Origin: Prorocentrum cordatum
Lineage: Eukaryota > Sar > Dinophyceae > Prorocentrales > Prorocentraceae
Assembly: GCA_963575745.1 (NCBI GenBank)
Contig: CAUYUJ010014554.1
Location: 317,501-381,500 of the forward strand
Length of the DNA: 64,000 nt
Direction of reading: 5' to 3'
In this document: piece after piece, positions 1-11,407 of the stretch
How the letters are laid out: the number at the start of each line of letters is the position of its first letter
Numbering within the stretch: the first letter of the stretch is position 1
Notes under the pieces: generated by a model
Told to the model about the DNA's origin: nothing
What the model saw: the letters and a program-made list of their open reading frames with translations, nothing else
Databases searched by the model: none
Position numbers and translations under genes: made by a program

Positions 1-755
1 GTTGTCTTTGTTTTTGCTGCTGTTGTTGTTGCTGTTGCTGTTGCTGTTTAATGCTCGTTTCTGAAGAAGGAGTATTGTTGATCCCCCATCACCGGTGCGT
101 ATTGTTTTTTTTCTCGATCGAAGTGTGCCCCTCGACGTTCGCACGCGGTTTTTTGACAGGGGAAGTCTTGGTGCTCAAATTGGGCCCCTGGACCCCGGAT
201 TACAACAACAACAACAACAACGGCTCCCGCCCGAGACTTCCTCGAAATTTATTCAGGACCCCCGCTCCTGAGATTTCCCACCAATTTACTCAGGATCGGT
301 GCTCCCGCCTGCGACTTCCGCGCAATTTAGTCAGGACCCCCGCTCTCATCTGAGACTGCCTCACAAGTTACTCAGGAACGGCGCTCCCGCTGGAGACTTC
401 CTCGCAATTGAATCAAGGCTTCCTCGCAATTGAATCAAGACTCCCGCTCCCGCCAGAGAACCCTTCACATGTTATTCAGGAATTGTGCTCGCGCCTGTGA
501 CTTCCATGCAATGTATTCAGAAAGCGCGCTTTCGACGCTCAGGAAACACGCTGCGCCAAGGACGCCGTTACAATTCACTTAGTAATCACGCTCTCGCCAT
601 ACTCAGGCATTCCGTTTGAATGTCCCACCCGACCGACCCGCCCGTCAGGGGATCGCCCGCCCGTCGTGGGCTCCCGCCCGAGACTTCCTTCAGGAACGGC
701 GCTTTCGCCTAGGACTTCCTCGAACGTTCACGCTCTTACCTTCCTGCTCCTCCTC
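1..755. repeat. Block P, copy 1 (about 760 bp, 5' end at window edge)
   Basis: Begins in an impure (TTG)n tract (1-50), then a head containing CACCGGTGCGT, then a series of degenerate sub-repeats of about 40 bp built on ACTCAGGACCCCCGCTCC and GAGACTTCCTCGCAATT. It ends near TTCACGCTCTTACCTTCC. The same order of landmarks recurs at 7945-8715 and 10431-11190. No credible coding potential: ORFs here are short and not conserved between copies. Confidence 0.8.
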
Positions 756-1032
756 CCTCCCTCCTCTCCTCCCTCCCCCTCCCTCCCTCTCCTCCCCTCC
801 CCCTCCCCTCCCTCCCTCCCTTCCTCCCCCTCCCTCCTTTCTTCCCCCCTTTCTCCCTCCCCTGCCCCGCTTCCCTCCTCCTCTCCCCCCCTCCTGCCCC
901 CTTCCCTGCCCCCTCCTCGCGGGCGGGGCTGGTGACGTCACCCTGAAGCGTAACGGTCTGGACGACTGCTCGTGGGCGCTCCGGAACAGTGACGTCAGAT
1001 TGTGTGCAAATGCGTCTGCGCTTGCGCCTCTT
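756..1032. repeat. Block M, copy 1 (polypyrimidine run plus conserved tail)
   Basis: A C/T-rich run of (CCCT)n type, followed from about 905 by a unique tail containing GGTGACGTCACCCTGAAG and GTGTGCAAATGCGTCTGCG. Nearly the same run and tail occur at 4700-4929. The two copies diverge abruptly after GCGCCTCTTA, so this is one end of a duplicated segment. Confidence 0.75.
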
Positions 1033-1074
1033 ACACCGCACTCACATCTATACCCCTGGGTGGGTGTATGTGCG

Positions 1075-1440
1075 GCCGTTTTTGCGCTGTCATGTGCGCG
1101 CATGTGCGCGGCATGTGCCAGTCATGTGCCAGGCCTGTGCGGTCCTTTTTGGATGGACTTCCTACTGTGCACGTCGTGCCCGGGCATGTGCGGGGGCATG
1201 TGCGCTGTGTTTTGATGTATCCATCATACGCACATGCACGCACAGTCCGACGCACATGGGCGCACATGCTTGCACATGCGGGAGGTGTTCGAGAATCGCA
1301 GATCTGTCATCGGCACATGCACGCACATGCCTGCGCAACCTCTCTTCGGGAGGCCGCGCGGGCCCGCACATGCACGCACATGCGGTGAAGCGCGCGGGCG
1401 CACATGCGTGCACATCCCAATGCACATGCACGCTCATGCC
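1075..1440. repeat. CATGTGCG / CGCACATG repeat in inverted arrangement
   Basis: The left half (1085-1210) is rich in GCATGTGCG units. The right half (1225-1440) carries the reverse complement, CGCACATGC. Together they form a long imperfect inverted repeat. Overlapping ORFs on both strands are a consequence of the repeat. Confidence 0.7.
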
Positions 1441-1822
1441 CTAGGAGCTGTCTGGGACCCCTGTGCCTCCAATGCCTCCTGGCCTTCGCAGAGCTAACCT
1501 GGGGCGTGCCAGGGCTTCCTGAAAGAGTTTGTTGTGCGTTTAGACTCGCCCGCTGCTGGCGGGGGCGGTTCTTCGCCCGGTTCGTGAGCTGGCGGTGGCG
1601 CGCCCGCCTAATAAAATACTCTCCCGCGCGCCTTCTCAGCTCGGCCGGAGAAGCAGGGATGGGGGGGGGGAGGTGGAGGGGAGGGGGAGGAGGGGGGGGC
1701 GGAGAAGGCGGGCGCCCCCGGCTCGGCTGGCCCGCCTGCCTGTTCGGCTCGGCCAGAGGAGAAGGAGGAGGAGGAGGAGGAGGAGGAGGAGGAGGAGGAG
1801 GAGAGGAGGAGGAGGAGGTGAG
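1441..1822. repeat. Unassigned sequence ending in (GGA)n microsatellite
   Basis: 1441-1640 shows nothing recognisable. 1657-1700 is a G-rich run and 1755-1822 is a (GGA)n tract. No gene is supported. Confidence 0.6.
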
Positions 1823-1885
1823 AGTTGCGAGGATGTCTCAGGCGAAAGTGGCTTGACGGCCCGAGCTCAGGGAATCTCGGAATCG
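1822..1885 (-). repeat. Inverted monomer of the 64-bp satellite
   Basis: GAGGATGTCTCAGGCGAAAG is the reverse complement of the satellite core CTTTCGCCTGAGACATCCTC that is repeated on the plus strand from about 2080. It is followed by a CCCGAGCTCAGGG segment that also matches a downstream monomer in reverse. Confidence 0.75.
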
Positions 1886-2077
1886 CTGGCCTGGCTCGGC
1901 CACCGGCGAGCTCGGCCTGTGCGAATACTGTGCGTACCTGTGCAGTGCATGTGCGGGACGTGCAAGAATGCCGGGGCCGGCGTTCGTCTCCGGACGCCGG
2001 CGCGTTCGCGTCCGGCCAGTTCCGCGTGAGACGTCGTCGGCAATCTGGAGGCCGACGTGCTTTGACATGAAGTGATC

Positions 2078-2998
2078 TGGCCACCTTCGCCTGAGACATC
2101 CTCGCAACTCTGGTCTCGGAGATGCCCTGCCCCATGGTGGCCCGGCCACTTTCGCTTGAGACATCCTCGGGACTCTGGGTTTCGAGACGCCCTGAGCTGA
2201 GGTGGTTCGACCACTTTCGCCTGAGACATCCTCGCAACTCTGACCTCAGAGATCTCCTGCCCCATGCTGGTCAGGCCACGGTCGCCTAAGACATCCTCGC
2301 AAGTCTCGATTCCGATATGCCTCGAGCTGAGGTGGTCAGCCACTGTCGCCTGAGACATCCTCGCAACCCTGATCTCAATGATGCCCTGCTCGATAGTGTC
2401 TCGGCCCCTTTCGCCTGAGACATCCTCGGAACTCGGGGTCCCGAGACGCCCTGAGCTGAAGTGGTTAGACCATTTTACCTTTGGATATCCTCGCCCGAGA
2501 TGCCCTGAGTTGAGCTGGTCAGGCCACTTTTGCCTGAGACATCCTCGCAACTCTGACCTCAATGATGCCCTGCTCCATAGTGTCTCGGCCTTTTTCGCCT
2601 GAGACCCTCGCAACTCTGGGTTCTGAGATACCCTGAGCAAGTGGTCAGGCCAGTCCTGCCTGAGACATCCTCGCAACTCTGGGCTCCGAGATGCCTTGGG
2701 CTGAGGTGGTCAGACCACTCTCCCCAGAGACATCCTCGCAACTCTGACCTCAGAGATCTCTTGCCCCATGGTGGTCAGGCCACTTTCGCTTGAGACATCC
2801 TCACAACTCAGACCTCGGAGGTGTCCTGCCCCATGGTCGTCTGGTCACCTTGACCAGCGACATCCTCGCCACTCTGGTTTCCAAGATGCCCTGCCCCATG
2901 GTGATCCGGCCACGCTTGCCTGAGACATCCTCGGAACTCTGGGTTGCGAAATGCCCCGAGCTCAGGTGGTCAGGCCACTATCGCCTGCGACATCTCTA
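2078..2998 (+). repeat. 64-bp tandem satellite, about 15 degenerate monomers
   Basis: The core GAGACATCCTCGCAACTCTG recurs at roughly 62-66 bp spacing (about 2096, 2158, 2224, 2290, 2354, 2418, 2537, 2660, 2727, 2791, 2919, 2985). The variable part alternates between versions containing CCTGCCCCATGGTGGTC and versions containing CCTGAGCTGAGGTGGTC. The ORFs crossing it on the minus strand are repeat artefacts. Confidence 0.9.
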
Positions 2999-3180
2999 CG
3001 GCATGTGCGGGCATGTGCGTCTATGCTTTCAGAGTTTTGCTTGACCGTGCATTCGACTGTGCGTCGGATGGTGTGGCATGTGCGCGCATGTGCGGCAATG
3101 CTGTTGAGGCTTTTGTATACTTGCATGGGCATGTGCATGCGACTGTGCGGCATGTGCCTGCATGTGCGGCCCCTTCCGGA
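2999..3180. repeat. Second CATGTGCG-rich tract
   Basis: Several GGCATGTGCG and GCATGTGCGCGCATGTGCGG units, all in the orientation of the left half of 1075-1440. It directly follows the last satellite monomer. Confidence 0.65.
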
Positions 3181-3235
3181 CCACAATTTCAAAGTGAGCA
3201 CTATAGAAGTGAGCGCTATAGAAGTGAGTCCGGTG

Positions 3236-3665
3236 TATCCCAATCCCTGGGATAACGAGTGCGCGGGCATATTCAGTTTCGGTGTCGAAGCTGTGTATGC
3301 CATCTTGGTACTCCCCCGTTTCAGGTCTCCCCCCCAGGACTGTCATCAGGAACCACCTCGACGCGCGCGCGCGCGCCCCCCTCCCTCTCGCCCCCCCCCC
3401 CCCCCCCCCGGGTGAGGAGCGTTTCTAGGCCTTACCCGCGAGGACCATCATAGGCCTCACACCCCGCGCAGCTTCCATCATAGGGGCTGCGTGGGTTCCC
3501 CACCCACACCTTTTCATGATGGCGCCAATTGCCACCGGAGGGGGGCGAGGACCTCCCTGCAGCCCCTCGGCCAACGAAGACGGCTGCAATGAGGGGCCCA
3601 ACGTGCCTCCACACCTTTACACCTCTTCACCTTCACATTATGGCACCAATTACCACCACGCGGTT
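3236..3665. repeat. Block D, copy 1 (about 430 bp)
   Basis: Starts at ATCCCAATCCCTGGGATAAC and ends after ACATTATGGCACCAATT. A nearly identical copy occupies 4927-5345. The two differ mainly in the length of an internal poly-C run (3391-3410). No coding evidence. Confidence 0.85.
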
Positions 3666-3928
3666 TTCCTCCCTGAGGCCGTGAACTGGATTTATTCCCC
3701 TGCCGGCTGATTTTGCCTGTCAACGTCAGTTCACCTTTTCACTCTGGCATGTTGGCCGCCCCCCACCTTTACAACTGCCACCAAAGGGTGCCGAATTTCT
3801 TTCGCGCCCCGCACACTCGGGTGACGGGTCGACCGTTGCCGCCGCGGCGTCACATTTGGGGGTCGGCCCCGCTCCCCACCACCTAACCCGTGCTTGTCAA
3901 GGACAGGGGTCTTCAAACTAGACAGCAG

Positions 3929-3980
3929 GGGTTGCACAGCACGTTCCGGAAGAGCCTGTCCGGAACGTGCTGTGCAACCC
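3929..3980. repeat. Perfect 21-bp inverted repeat with 10-nt loop
   Basis: The left arm 3929-3949 (GGGTTGCACAGC then ACGTTCCGG) is exactly complementary to the right arm 3960-3980. The loop is AAGAGCCTGT. It lies in otherwise unassigned sequence (3666-4700), just before a (CGT)n tract at 3982-4018. It could be a small-RNA precursor or a transposon relic. Confidence 0.85.
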
Positions 3981-4699
3981 TTTCGTCGTCGTCGTCCTCG
4001 TCGTCGTCGTCGTCGTCGCCGAGGGGATATTTGTTCCCCCCTTCCCCGCCCTCTGCCCCCTTGCCTCTGTTCCCCTCCTGCCCGTCTGCCTCCCCCCTCC
4101 CCGCTGCCCGTCGGGGCGGTGGCGTGGGGAAAAGGTGTTTATCGATCCCGCCAGGGCCAAAACCGCGCCCCTACCAGGACAACCCGCCTCCTCCGGCCGG
4201 CCGCCGGCGACCGTGAATTTCTATGAACCGCAGGCTGGGGCGAGGCAAATTGTTTGGGAAGGAACAAATTATTCCCTCGGCCGGAGTTAGCTTCTATCAC
4301 AACAGCACCCCGTTCAGCAAGCTGTTTGGGGAAAAATGGTCCGCTTCTTCCCCCCGCCCTTTCTGGGCGGGGGGGCGGAAGCGTCACGGCAGCGTCCGAC
4401 CAGACCCCGCGTATGTCCGGCCTATCGTGTGCGGGCCTCCGTAAACTGCCCGCGGGTCGTCCGTGTTGGCCGCGTAAAGTCGGCGCGCGGCGCCTGTTGC
4501 TGCGTGCTGGTTGCCCGTGTTGGCCGCGTCAGGTTTTCGGCGCTAGACCGTGACCTGGCCAGATCGACGGCACCACCGCAGCACAGCGTGACTTATGTCC
4601 CGGAGTCGGTGCGGAAACTATGTCTTGGGCGCGTAACCGCCCGAATTTCCGCCCCAGGTTTTCGCCGAGGTCGCCGGCGGAAACCGTGACAACGCGACT
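3981..4699. other. Unassigned sequence
   Basis: Contains a short (CGT)n microsatellite and GC-rich unique sequence. ORFs of about 100 codons overlap in every frame and none has recognisable motifs, so no gene is called. Confidence 0.5.
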
Positions 4700-4929
4700 C
4701 CCCTTCCCTCCCTTTTCCCCCCTCCCTCCTTTCTTCCCCCCTTTCTCCCTCCCCTGCCCCGCTTCCCTCCTCCTCCTCTCCCCCCCTCCTGCCCCCTTCC
4801 CTGCCCCCTCCTCGCGGGCGGGGGTGGTGACTTCACCCTGAAGCGTAACGGTCTGGACGATCGCTCGTGGGCGCTCCGGAACAGTGACGTCAGATTGTGT
4901 GCAAATGCGTCTGCGCTTGCGCCTCTTAT
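4700..4929. repeat. Block M, copy 2
   Basis: Matches 756-1032, including the tail ACAGTGACGTCAGATTGTGTG. Here it is joined directly to block D, whereas copy 1 continues into the CATGTGCG region. Confidence 0.75.
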
Positions 4930-5345
4930 CCCAATCCCTGGGATAACGAGTGCGCGGGCATATTCAGTTTCGGTGTCGAAACTGTGTATGCCATCTTGGT
5001 ACTCCCCCGTTTCAGGTCTCCCCCCCGGGACTGTCATCAGGAACCACCTCGACGCGCGCGCGCACCCCCCTCCCTCTCGCCCCCCCCCGGGTGAGGAGAG
5101 TTTCTAGGCCTTACCCGCGAGGACCATCATAGGCCTCACACCCCGCGCAGCTTCCATCATAGGGGCTGCGTGGGTTCCCCACCCACACCTTTTCATGATG
5201 GCGCCAATTGCCACCGGAGGGGGGCGAGGACCTCCCTGCAGCCCCTCGGCCAACGAAGACGGCTGCAATGAGGGGCCCAACGTGCCTCCACACCTTTACA
5301 CCTCTTCACCTTCACATTATGGCACCAATTGCCACCACGCGGTTT
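4927..5345. repeat. Block D, copy 2
   Basis: Near-identical to 3236-3665, with a shorter poly-C run. It runs into block Q without a spacer. Confidence 0.85.
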
Positions 5346-5358
5346 TCCTCCTCTTTTC

Positions 5359-5559
5359 CCTCATCCTTATGCCTCTCTGCCCTATCCCCTCTCCCTCCTC
5401 TCCCTCCTCCCTTTTCCTTCCCCTCTCCTGCCTCTGTTTTTTTTGTTGTTGCTCTCTCTCTCTCTCTCTCCCTCTTTTTTCCCATCTCTCTCTCTCTCTC
5501 ACTCTCTCTGTCTCTTTCTTTATTTACCTCTCTTATCTGTCTTTCTCTCTCTCTCTCTT

Positions 5560-5636
<77 letters not shown>

Positions 5637-6010
5637 CTTTCTCTCTCTGCCTCTCATCAGCCGGCCCCCTGTTCGCTCCTTCTCTCCTGGCGGTTTCCCT
5701 CTTCCTTCGTCCCTCCCCTTTCCTTCCTCCCACTCCCTCGTTCTCCCCCTCTTCTTTTTGCAGGGCCCACACCAATTTCAATGGCGGACACACGTACGCC
5801 CACGAAGGATTGTCCGCCCGTTCAGGTTTGCCCGCCTGTCCAAGCCCGCCGCTCCCCGCAAAAGGGAAATAATCCCGCCAAAGGGGGTGTGATCGAAAAC
5901 ACAAATTGCGAGTATCGAGGGTGTGGGGAACGCGTTTTGAATGACACGCGGGCAAGTAAGAGTGAAGAGTATCACAATCATTGTTGTTGATGCTGTTGCT
6001 GCTGATGTTG
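5359..6010. repeat. Block Q, copy 1, with (CT)n and (TA)n core
   Basis: Order: polypyrimidine, (CT)n (5450-5618), a short (TA)n, a second polypyrimidine run, then TTTTTGCAGGGCCCACACC and a 230-bp tail with CGCCCACGAAGGATTGTCCG. It ends in (TTG)n. The other copies are 9880-10437 and 11190-11745. A polypyrimidine run followed by GCAG and an ATG (5780) looks like a splice acceptor and start. However, the frame from that ATG stops early in copies 2 and 3, so it is not called as a gene. Confidence 0.8.
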
Positions 6011-6782
6011 TTGTTGTTGTTGAACATTATTACTTCTAAAGAATAATTATTGTTGGGGCCCCTGGTGCACGACCCCCCCGCCGCGCCTAGGCCGCAGCCT
6101 CATTTTCATCATTTTCGTGAGGAAGTCTCAGGCAAAACGGGTTGGTCCGGATCCGGTTGTGTTGTTACGATCGGTTTTCCCTTGCAAAAAATAAGCTAAA
6201 GTTGACATTTCTTGTTCTAACATAACCAAACTTCAAGAATCCCTTGCAAAAAATAAAGTAAAGTGGACATTCGCGCGCGCAAGACGAAATCCTTCCAAAA
6301 CCTTAGTTTTCGTAGCGATTTTAACATAAAAACATCAAAAACCAATGGTTTTTCAACAAAAAAATGTCAACATTTCATCCCGCGCGCTCTTGCGGATTCG
6401 TAGGAAACCCAACACTTTTTAATCATTTCTGTCAAACGGGCTTTTGCGAGCAACTTTTTCGAACTTCTGCAACAACGGTTGCGCACCTGCCAGGGCCATC
6501 ATCCCTGTCAAATAATACCATGCGGGACACATTCGTTTTTTCTTCGCGCGCGCACGCCGTCGTCGTCGGCCGCGGGGCCCTGAATAGTAGCCACGGTCGT
6601 CCGCATGCCACGAAGTGAAGTGTCCGAACGTCATAGGGCGGGAAGCTGGGTGTGGGTGGTGGCGAAGAGTCGTTTGGAAATTTGGTAGAGCTTGAACCGG
6701 CCCCCCCACAAAGTGGGGGTATTGCCCGCCTCCTATGAAAACCCTGGCACTGGTGAGAACGGAGTGTCCCCACGTGCTAGTA
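6010..6782. repeat. Block L, copy 1
   Basis: Bounded by (TTG)n. The head is a hairpin (6026-6047) followed by CCCCTGGTGCACGACCCCCC. The middle has CCCTTGCAAAAAATAA-type units with GTGGACATTCGCGCGCGCAA. The end has AGCCACGGTCGTCCGCATGC and ACCCTGGCACTGGTGAGAAC. The same order occurs in 6783-7945. Confidence 0.8.
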
Positions 6783-7945
6783 ATTGTTGTTGAACATTAT
6801 TACTTCTAAAGAAATATTATTGTTGAGACCCCTGGTGCGCGACCCCCCTCCAAAACCTAGGCCGCAGCCTCATTTCCTTCATTTTCTAGCGAAAGCTTCA
6901 GAAAAGTGGATTGTGTCCGGATCCGGTTGTTTTGTTGTAATCCGTTTTCCCTTGCAAAAAACACTATAAAATGAAAATTCTTGTTCTTACTTGATCAAAT
7001 TGCAAGAATCCCTTGCAAAAAATAAGGTAAAGTGGACATTCGTGCGCGCAAGACGAAATCCTTCCAAAACCTTAGGTTTCGTAACGATTTTAACATAAAA
7101 ACATCAAAAACCCAATGGTTTTTTAAGAAAAAATTGTCAAAATGTCCTTCCGCGCGCGCTGTCCGAATCCCACAAAACCAATGGTTTTTCAACATTTATG
7201 TTACATGAGCTCGCGCGAGCTACTTTTTCTTGTTCTAACATAATCAAATTTCAATAATCCCTTGCAAAAAATAAGGTAAAGTGGACATTCGCGCGCGCAA
7301 GACGAAATCCTTCCAGAACCTTAGGTTTCGTAACGATTTCAACATAAAAACATCAAAAACCCAATGGTTTTTCAAAAAAAAATGTCCAAATTTCATCCCG
7401 CGCGCGCTGTCCGACTCCCACAAAACCAATGGTTTTTCAACATTTATGTTACATGAGCTCGCGCGAGCTACTTTTTCTTGTTCTAACATAATCAAATTTC
7501 AATACTCCCTTGCAAAAAAAAGTAAAGTGGACATTCGCGCGCGCAAGACCAACAAAAAACACGACGATCTCAGGAACTTGCCCCAAAAATGTGACCAACT
7601 CCGCTCTCTCTGTCTCTCTCTCTGTCTGCTCTCTGTCTCTCTCTCTGTCTGTCTGTGTCATGTATTGTATGTCACAATTGCAGGATGCTGGGCACACGCG
7701 CGCCCCGAATAAGTGACCAAGTTCTGTGGGTGTGTACCCCACGCCAGTGTAGTAGCCACGGTCGTCCGCACGCCACGAAGTGAAGTGTCCCAACGTCATA
7801 GGGCGGGAAGCTGGGTTTGGGTGGTCGCGAAGAGTCGTTTGGATATTTGGTAGAGCTTGAACTGCCCCCCCACGAAGTGGGGGTATTGTCTCGCGTCGCA
7901 TGAAAACCCTGGCACTGGTGAGAACACTGAGCGTTCGGGTAAAAT
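6783..7945. repeat. Block L, copy 2, with expanded internal tandem repeats of about 240 bp
   Basis: The head resembles copy 1. The internal unit, from CCCTTGCAAAAAATAAGGTA to CAACATTTATGTTACATGAG, is present about three times (from 7010, 7258 and 7506). The last is interrupted by a CT-rich stretch (7600-7655). The tail (7750-7922) matches 6587-6760 closely. Confidence 0.8.
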
Positions 7946-7946
7946 G

Positions 7947-8009
<63 letters not shown>

Positions 8010-8715
8010 ATTGTTGAACTCTCACTTCTGGAGAGTAGTTATTTCTGATCCCCCTCACCGGTGCGTGCTGTTTTTCTCTATCAAAGGGTGCCCTTCGACG
8101 CTCGCACCCTGTTTTTTTTTCCCACGGGGGAAACTTTGATGTTCATACTGGGCCTCTTGGCCCCCCGGATTGCAACAACAACGGCTCCCGCCTGAGACCT
8201 CCTCCAGATTTACTCACGACCCCCGCTCCTGAGACTTCCCCACCAATTATTCAGTATTGGTGCTCACGCCTGCGATTCCCTCGCAATTTAGTCAGGACCC
8301 CCGCTCCCATCTGAGACCGCCTCACAAGTTGCTCAAGAACGGCGCGCCCACTTGAGATTTCCTCGCAATTGAATCAAGGCTTCCTCGCAATTTAATCAAG
8401 ACTCGTTCCCGCCAGAGAACCCTTCACATGTTATTCCGGAATTGCGCTCTCGCCTGTGACTTCCATGCAATTTATGCAGAAAGCGCGCTTTCGACGCTCA
8501 GGAAACACGATGCGCGAAGGACGCCGCTACAAGTCACTTAGTAATCACGCTCTCGCCATACTCAGGCATCCCGCTAGAATATCCCACCCGACCGACCCGC
8601 CCGTCAGTGGATCGCCCGCCCGTCGTGGGCTCCCGCCCGAGACTTCCTTCAGGAACGGCGCTTTCGCCTAGGACTTCCTCGAACGTTCACGCTCTTACCT
8701 TCCTGCTCCTCCTCC
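7945..8715. repeat. Block P, copy 2
   Basis: Starts with a clean (TTG)n tract (7947-8016), then a hairpin head ACTCTC-ACTTCTG-GAGAGT (8018-8036). All landmarks of block P follow in order. Confidence 0.85.
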
Positions 8716-9100
8716 CTCCTCCCTCCTCCCCTCCCTTCTCTCTCCCTCCTTTCTTCCCTCATCCTTATGCCTCTCTGCACAATTACTCAACATGAATACT
8801 ACTCTCCCTCTTCCCCTGATGGCGGCCTGGGAATATTCGCCCCCCCCCCCCCCGCGTATTGTTTTTTACACAGGATTCCCGGGAGTTGGGTTTTCGCCTG
8901 CGTTTTTTGTCAAAATGCTGCTCTCGCTGAGGCGCCGGCCTCATTTCTGCTCCCGAATCGTTCCGAATCGTGCTCCCGCTGCAGCGTGGGCCTCATTTTC
9001 GGATCGGTGTTTGGCCTCCGTCGTTCACGATGGCGTTCTCGCCCCAGCGCGGGCCTCTTTCTCGCGCGCCCATCCGCCCGCCACCACCGCGCCGCACCAC
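8716..9100. other. Unassigned sequence downstream of block P copy 2
   Basis: A short polypyrimidine run shared with block Q, then unique sequence from about 8785. No recognisable gene. Confidence 0.5.
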
Positions 9101-9263
9101 GCCCCGCCCCGCCGCACGCACACCCACCGCCACTTCCACCCACAGCGCACGCACGCACGCACGCGCACCACCACCGCGCACCGCCACCACCACCGCACTA
9201 CCCCATCCACCACCACCACGCTACACCGCGTCACACCACATCACACGCGCGCACACACAGACA

Positions 9264-9311
<48 letters not shown>

Positions 9312-9314
9312 TGC

Positions 9315-9366
<52 letters not shown>

Positions 9367-9436
9367 ACGCACACGCACACGCACACGCACACGCACACGC
9401 ACACGCACACGCACACGCACACGCACACGCACACAC

Positions 9437-9517
<81 letters not shown>

Positions 9518-9770
9518 CACACACGCACACACACACGCACACACACACACACACACACACCACCACCGCCACCACCACCACCGCCATCACGCACGTACGC
9601 ACCTGGCCCACCACCAAACCACCAAGACGCCACACCACGTCACACCACAGCACACGCGCACACACGCACACACACACACACATACACACCACCACCACCA
9701 CCACAACAACCACAACCACGCACACACGCACGCACGCACGCGCACCACCACCCACTACGCACACGTGCTC
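9100..9770. repeat. (CA)n / (CACACG)n / (CACG)n compound microsatellite
   Basis: Dominated by CACA, with a block of regular CACACG hexamers (about 9354-9432) and flanking CACC-rich sequence. The ORFs of over 300 codons that cross it on either strand encode only His/Thr/Arg or Val/Cys repeats and are artefacts. Confidence 0.95.
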
Positions 9771-9879
9771 GTTGCCACAGGTCCGCTACGACACGCGTCC
9801 GCGGATAGAGAAAATCAACGCCATGGTAAGGGATGGGAGGGAGGGGTAGGATGGCAGATGTTGACGAGAGCGCACCTAA

Positions 9880-10437
9880 CTTGCCTATCCCTTCTCCCTC
9901 CTCTCCCTCCTCCCTTTTCCCTCCCCTCTCCTGCCTCCTTCCTCTCTCTTTTTTTGTTTCTCTCTCTCTCTCTCTCTTTCTTTCTCTCTCTCTCTCTCTC
10001 TCTCTTTTTCTCTCTCTCTCTCTCTCTCCCATATCTCTCTCTCTCTCTCTCTCTTTCTTTACCTCTCTTATATGGTTTTCTCTCTCCCTCTTTCTTTCTC
10101 TGCCTCTAATTAACCGACCCCCTGTTCGCTCCTTCTCTCCTGGCGTTTTCCCTCTTCCTTCGTCCCTCCCCCTCCCTTCTCTCACTCTCCCTCGTTCTCC
10201 CCTTCTTCATTTTTCACGGCCCACACCAATTTCAATGGCGGGCACATGTACGCCCACGAAAGATTGTCCGCCCGTTCAGATTTGCCCGCCTGTGTAAGCC
10301 CGCCGCCCCCCGCAAAGAGAAATAATCCCCCCAAAGGGGGTGTGAGCGAACACACAAATTGCGGGTATCGAGGGTGTGGGGAACGCGTTTTGAATGACAC
10401 GCGGGCAAGTAAGAGCGAACAGTCTTACAATGATTGT
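9880..10437. repeat. Block Q, copy 2
   Basis: Same order as 5359-6010: polypyrimidine, (CT)n (9960-10060), CACGGCCCACACCAATTTC, tail, (TTG)n. It joins block P copy 3 through the (TTG)n tract. Confidence 0.85.
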
Positions 10438-11190
10438 TGTTGTTGGTGCTGTTGTTGCTGTTGCTGCTGATGTTGTTGTTGTTGATGTTGAATTCTCATG
10501 TCTGACGAGTAATGATTGCTGATCCCCCTCACGGGTGCGTGCTGTTTTTCTCAATCAAACTGCGCCCCTCTACGCTCGTACGCGGTTTTTTTCACAGGGC
10601 AAGTCTTGGTGCTCAAACTGGGCCTTTGCCCCCCCCGGATTACAACAACAACGGCTTCCGCTTGAGACCTCCTCCTGATTTACTCAGGACCCCCGCTCCT
10701 GAGACTTCCCCGCCAATGACTCAGGATCAATGCTCCCGCCTGCGACCTCCTCGCAATTTAGTCAGGACCCCCGCTCCCATCTGATATTGCCTCACAAGTT
10801 ACTCAGAAATTGCGCTCCCGCCGGAGACTTCCTCGCAGTTGAATCAAGGCTTCTTCACATTTTAATGAAGACCCCCGCTCCCGACAGAGAGCCCTTCACA
10901 TTTTATTCAGGACTTACATTTTCGCTTGTGTTTTCCATGCGATGTATTCAGGAATCGCGCTTTTGACGCTCAGGACACACTCTGCGCCAAGGACGCCGCT
11001 ACAATTTACTTGGTATTCGCGCTGTCGCCATACTCAGGCATTCCGCTTGAATGTCCCACCCGCCCGTCCCGCCCGTCAGGGGATCGCCCGCCCGTCGTGG
11101 GCTCCCGCCCGAGACTTCCTTCAGGAACAGCGCTGTTTCGCTCAGGACTTTCTCGAACGTTCACGCGCTTACCTTCCTGCTCCTCCTCCC
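10431..11190. repeat. Block P, copy 3
   Basis: (TTG)n, then a hairpin-like head at 10492-10513, then the block P landmarks through TTCACGCGCTTACCTTCC. It continues directly into block Q copy 3, so P plus Q behaves as a unit of about 1.3 kb bounded by (TTG)n. Confidence 0.85.
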
Positions 11191-11375
11191 TCCTCTCCTC
11201 CCTTCTCTCTCCCTCCTCTCTTCCCTCATCCTTATGCCTCTCTGCCCTATCCCCTCTCCCTCCTCTCCCTCATCCCTTCTCCCTCCCCTCTCCTGCCTCC
11301 TCCCTCTTTCTTTATCTTTCCCCTCTCTCTTTTTTCGACCTCTCTTATATGTATGTATCTCTCTCTCTCTCTTTT

Positions 11376-11407
<32 letters not shown>

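Noticed and set aside
5780-5990. Small gene after a polypyrimidine-GCAG acceptor in block Q (ATG at 5780)
   Set aside because: The frame ends after about 20 codons in the other two copies and the sequence is not conserved as protein.
8767-10109. Long ORFs (337-379 codons) across the CA-rich region
   Set aside because: They encode only His/Thr/Arg/Ala repeats from CACA and CACG microsatellite and are open on both strands.
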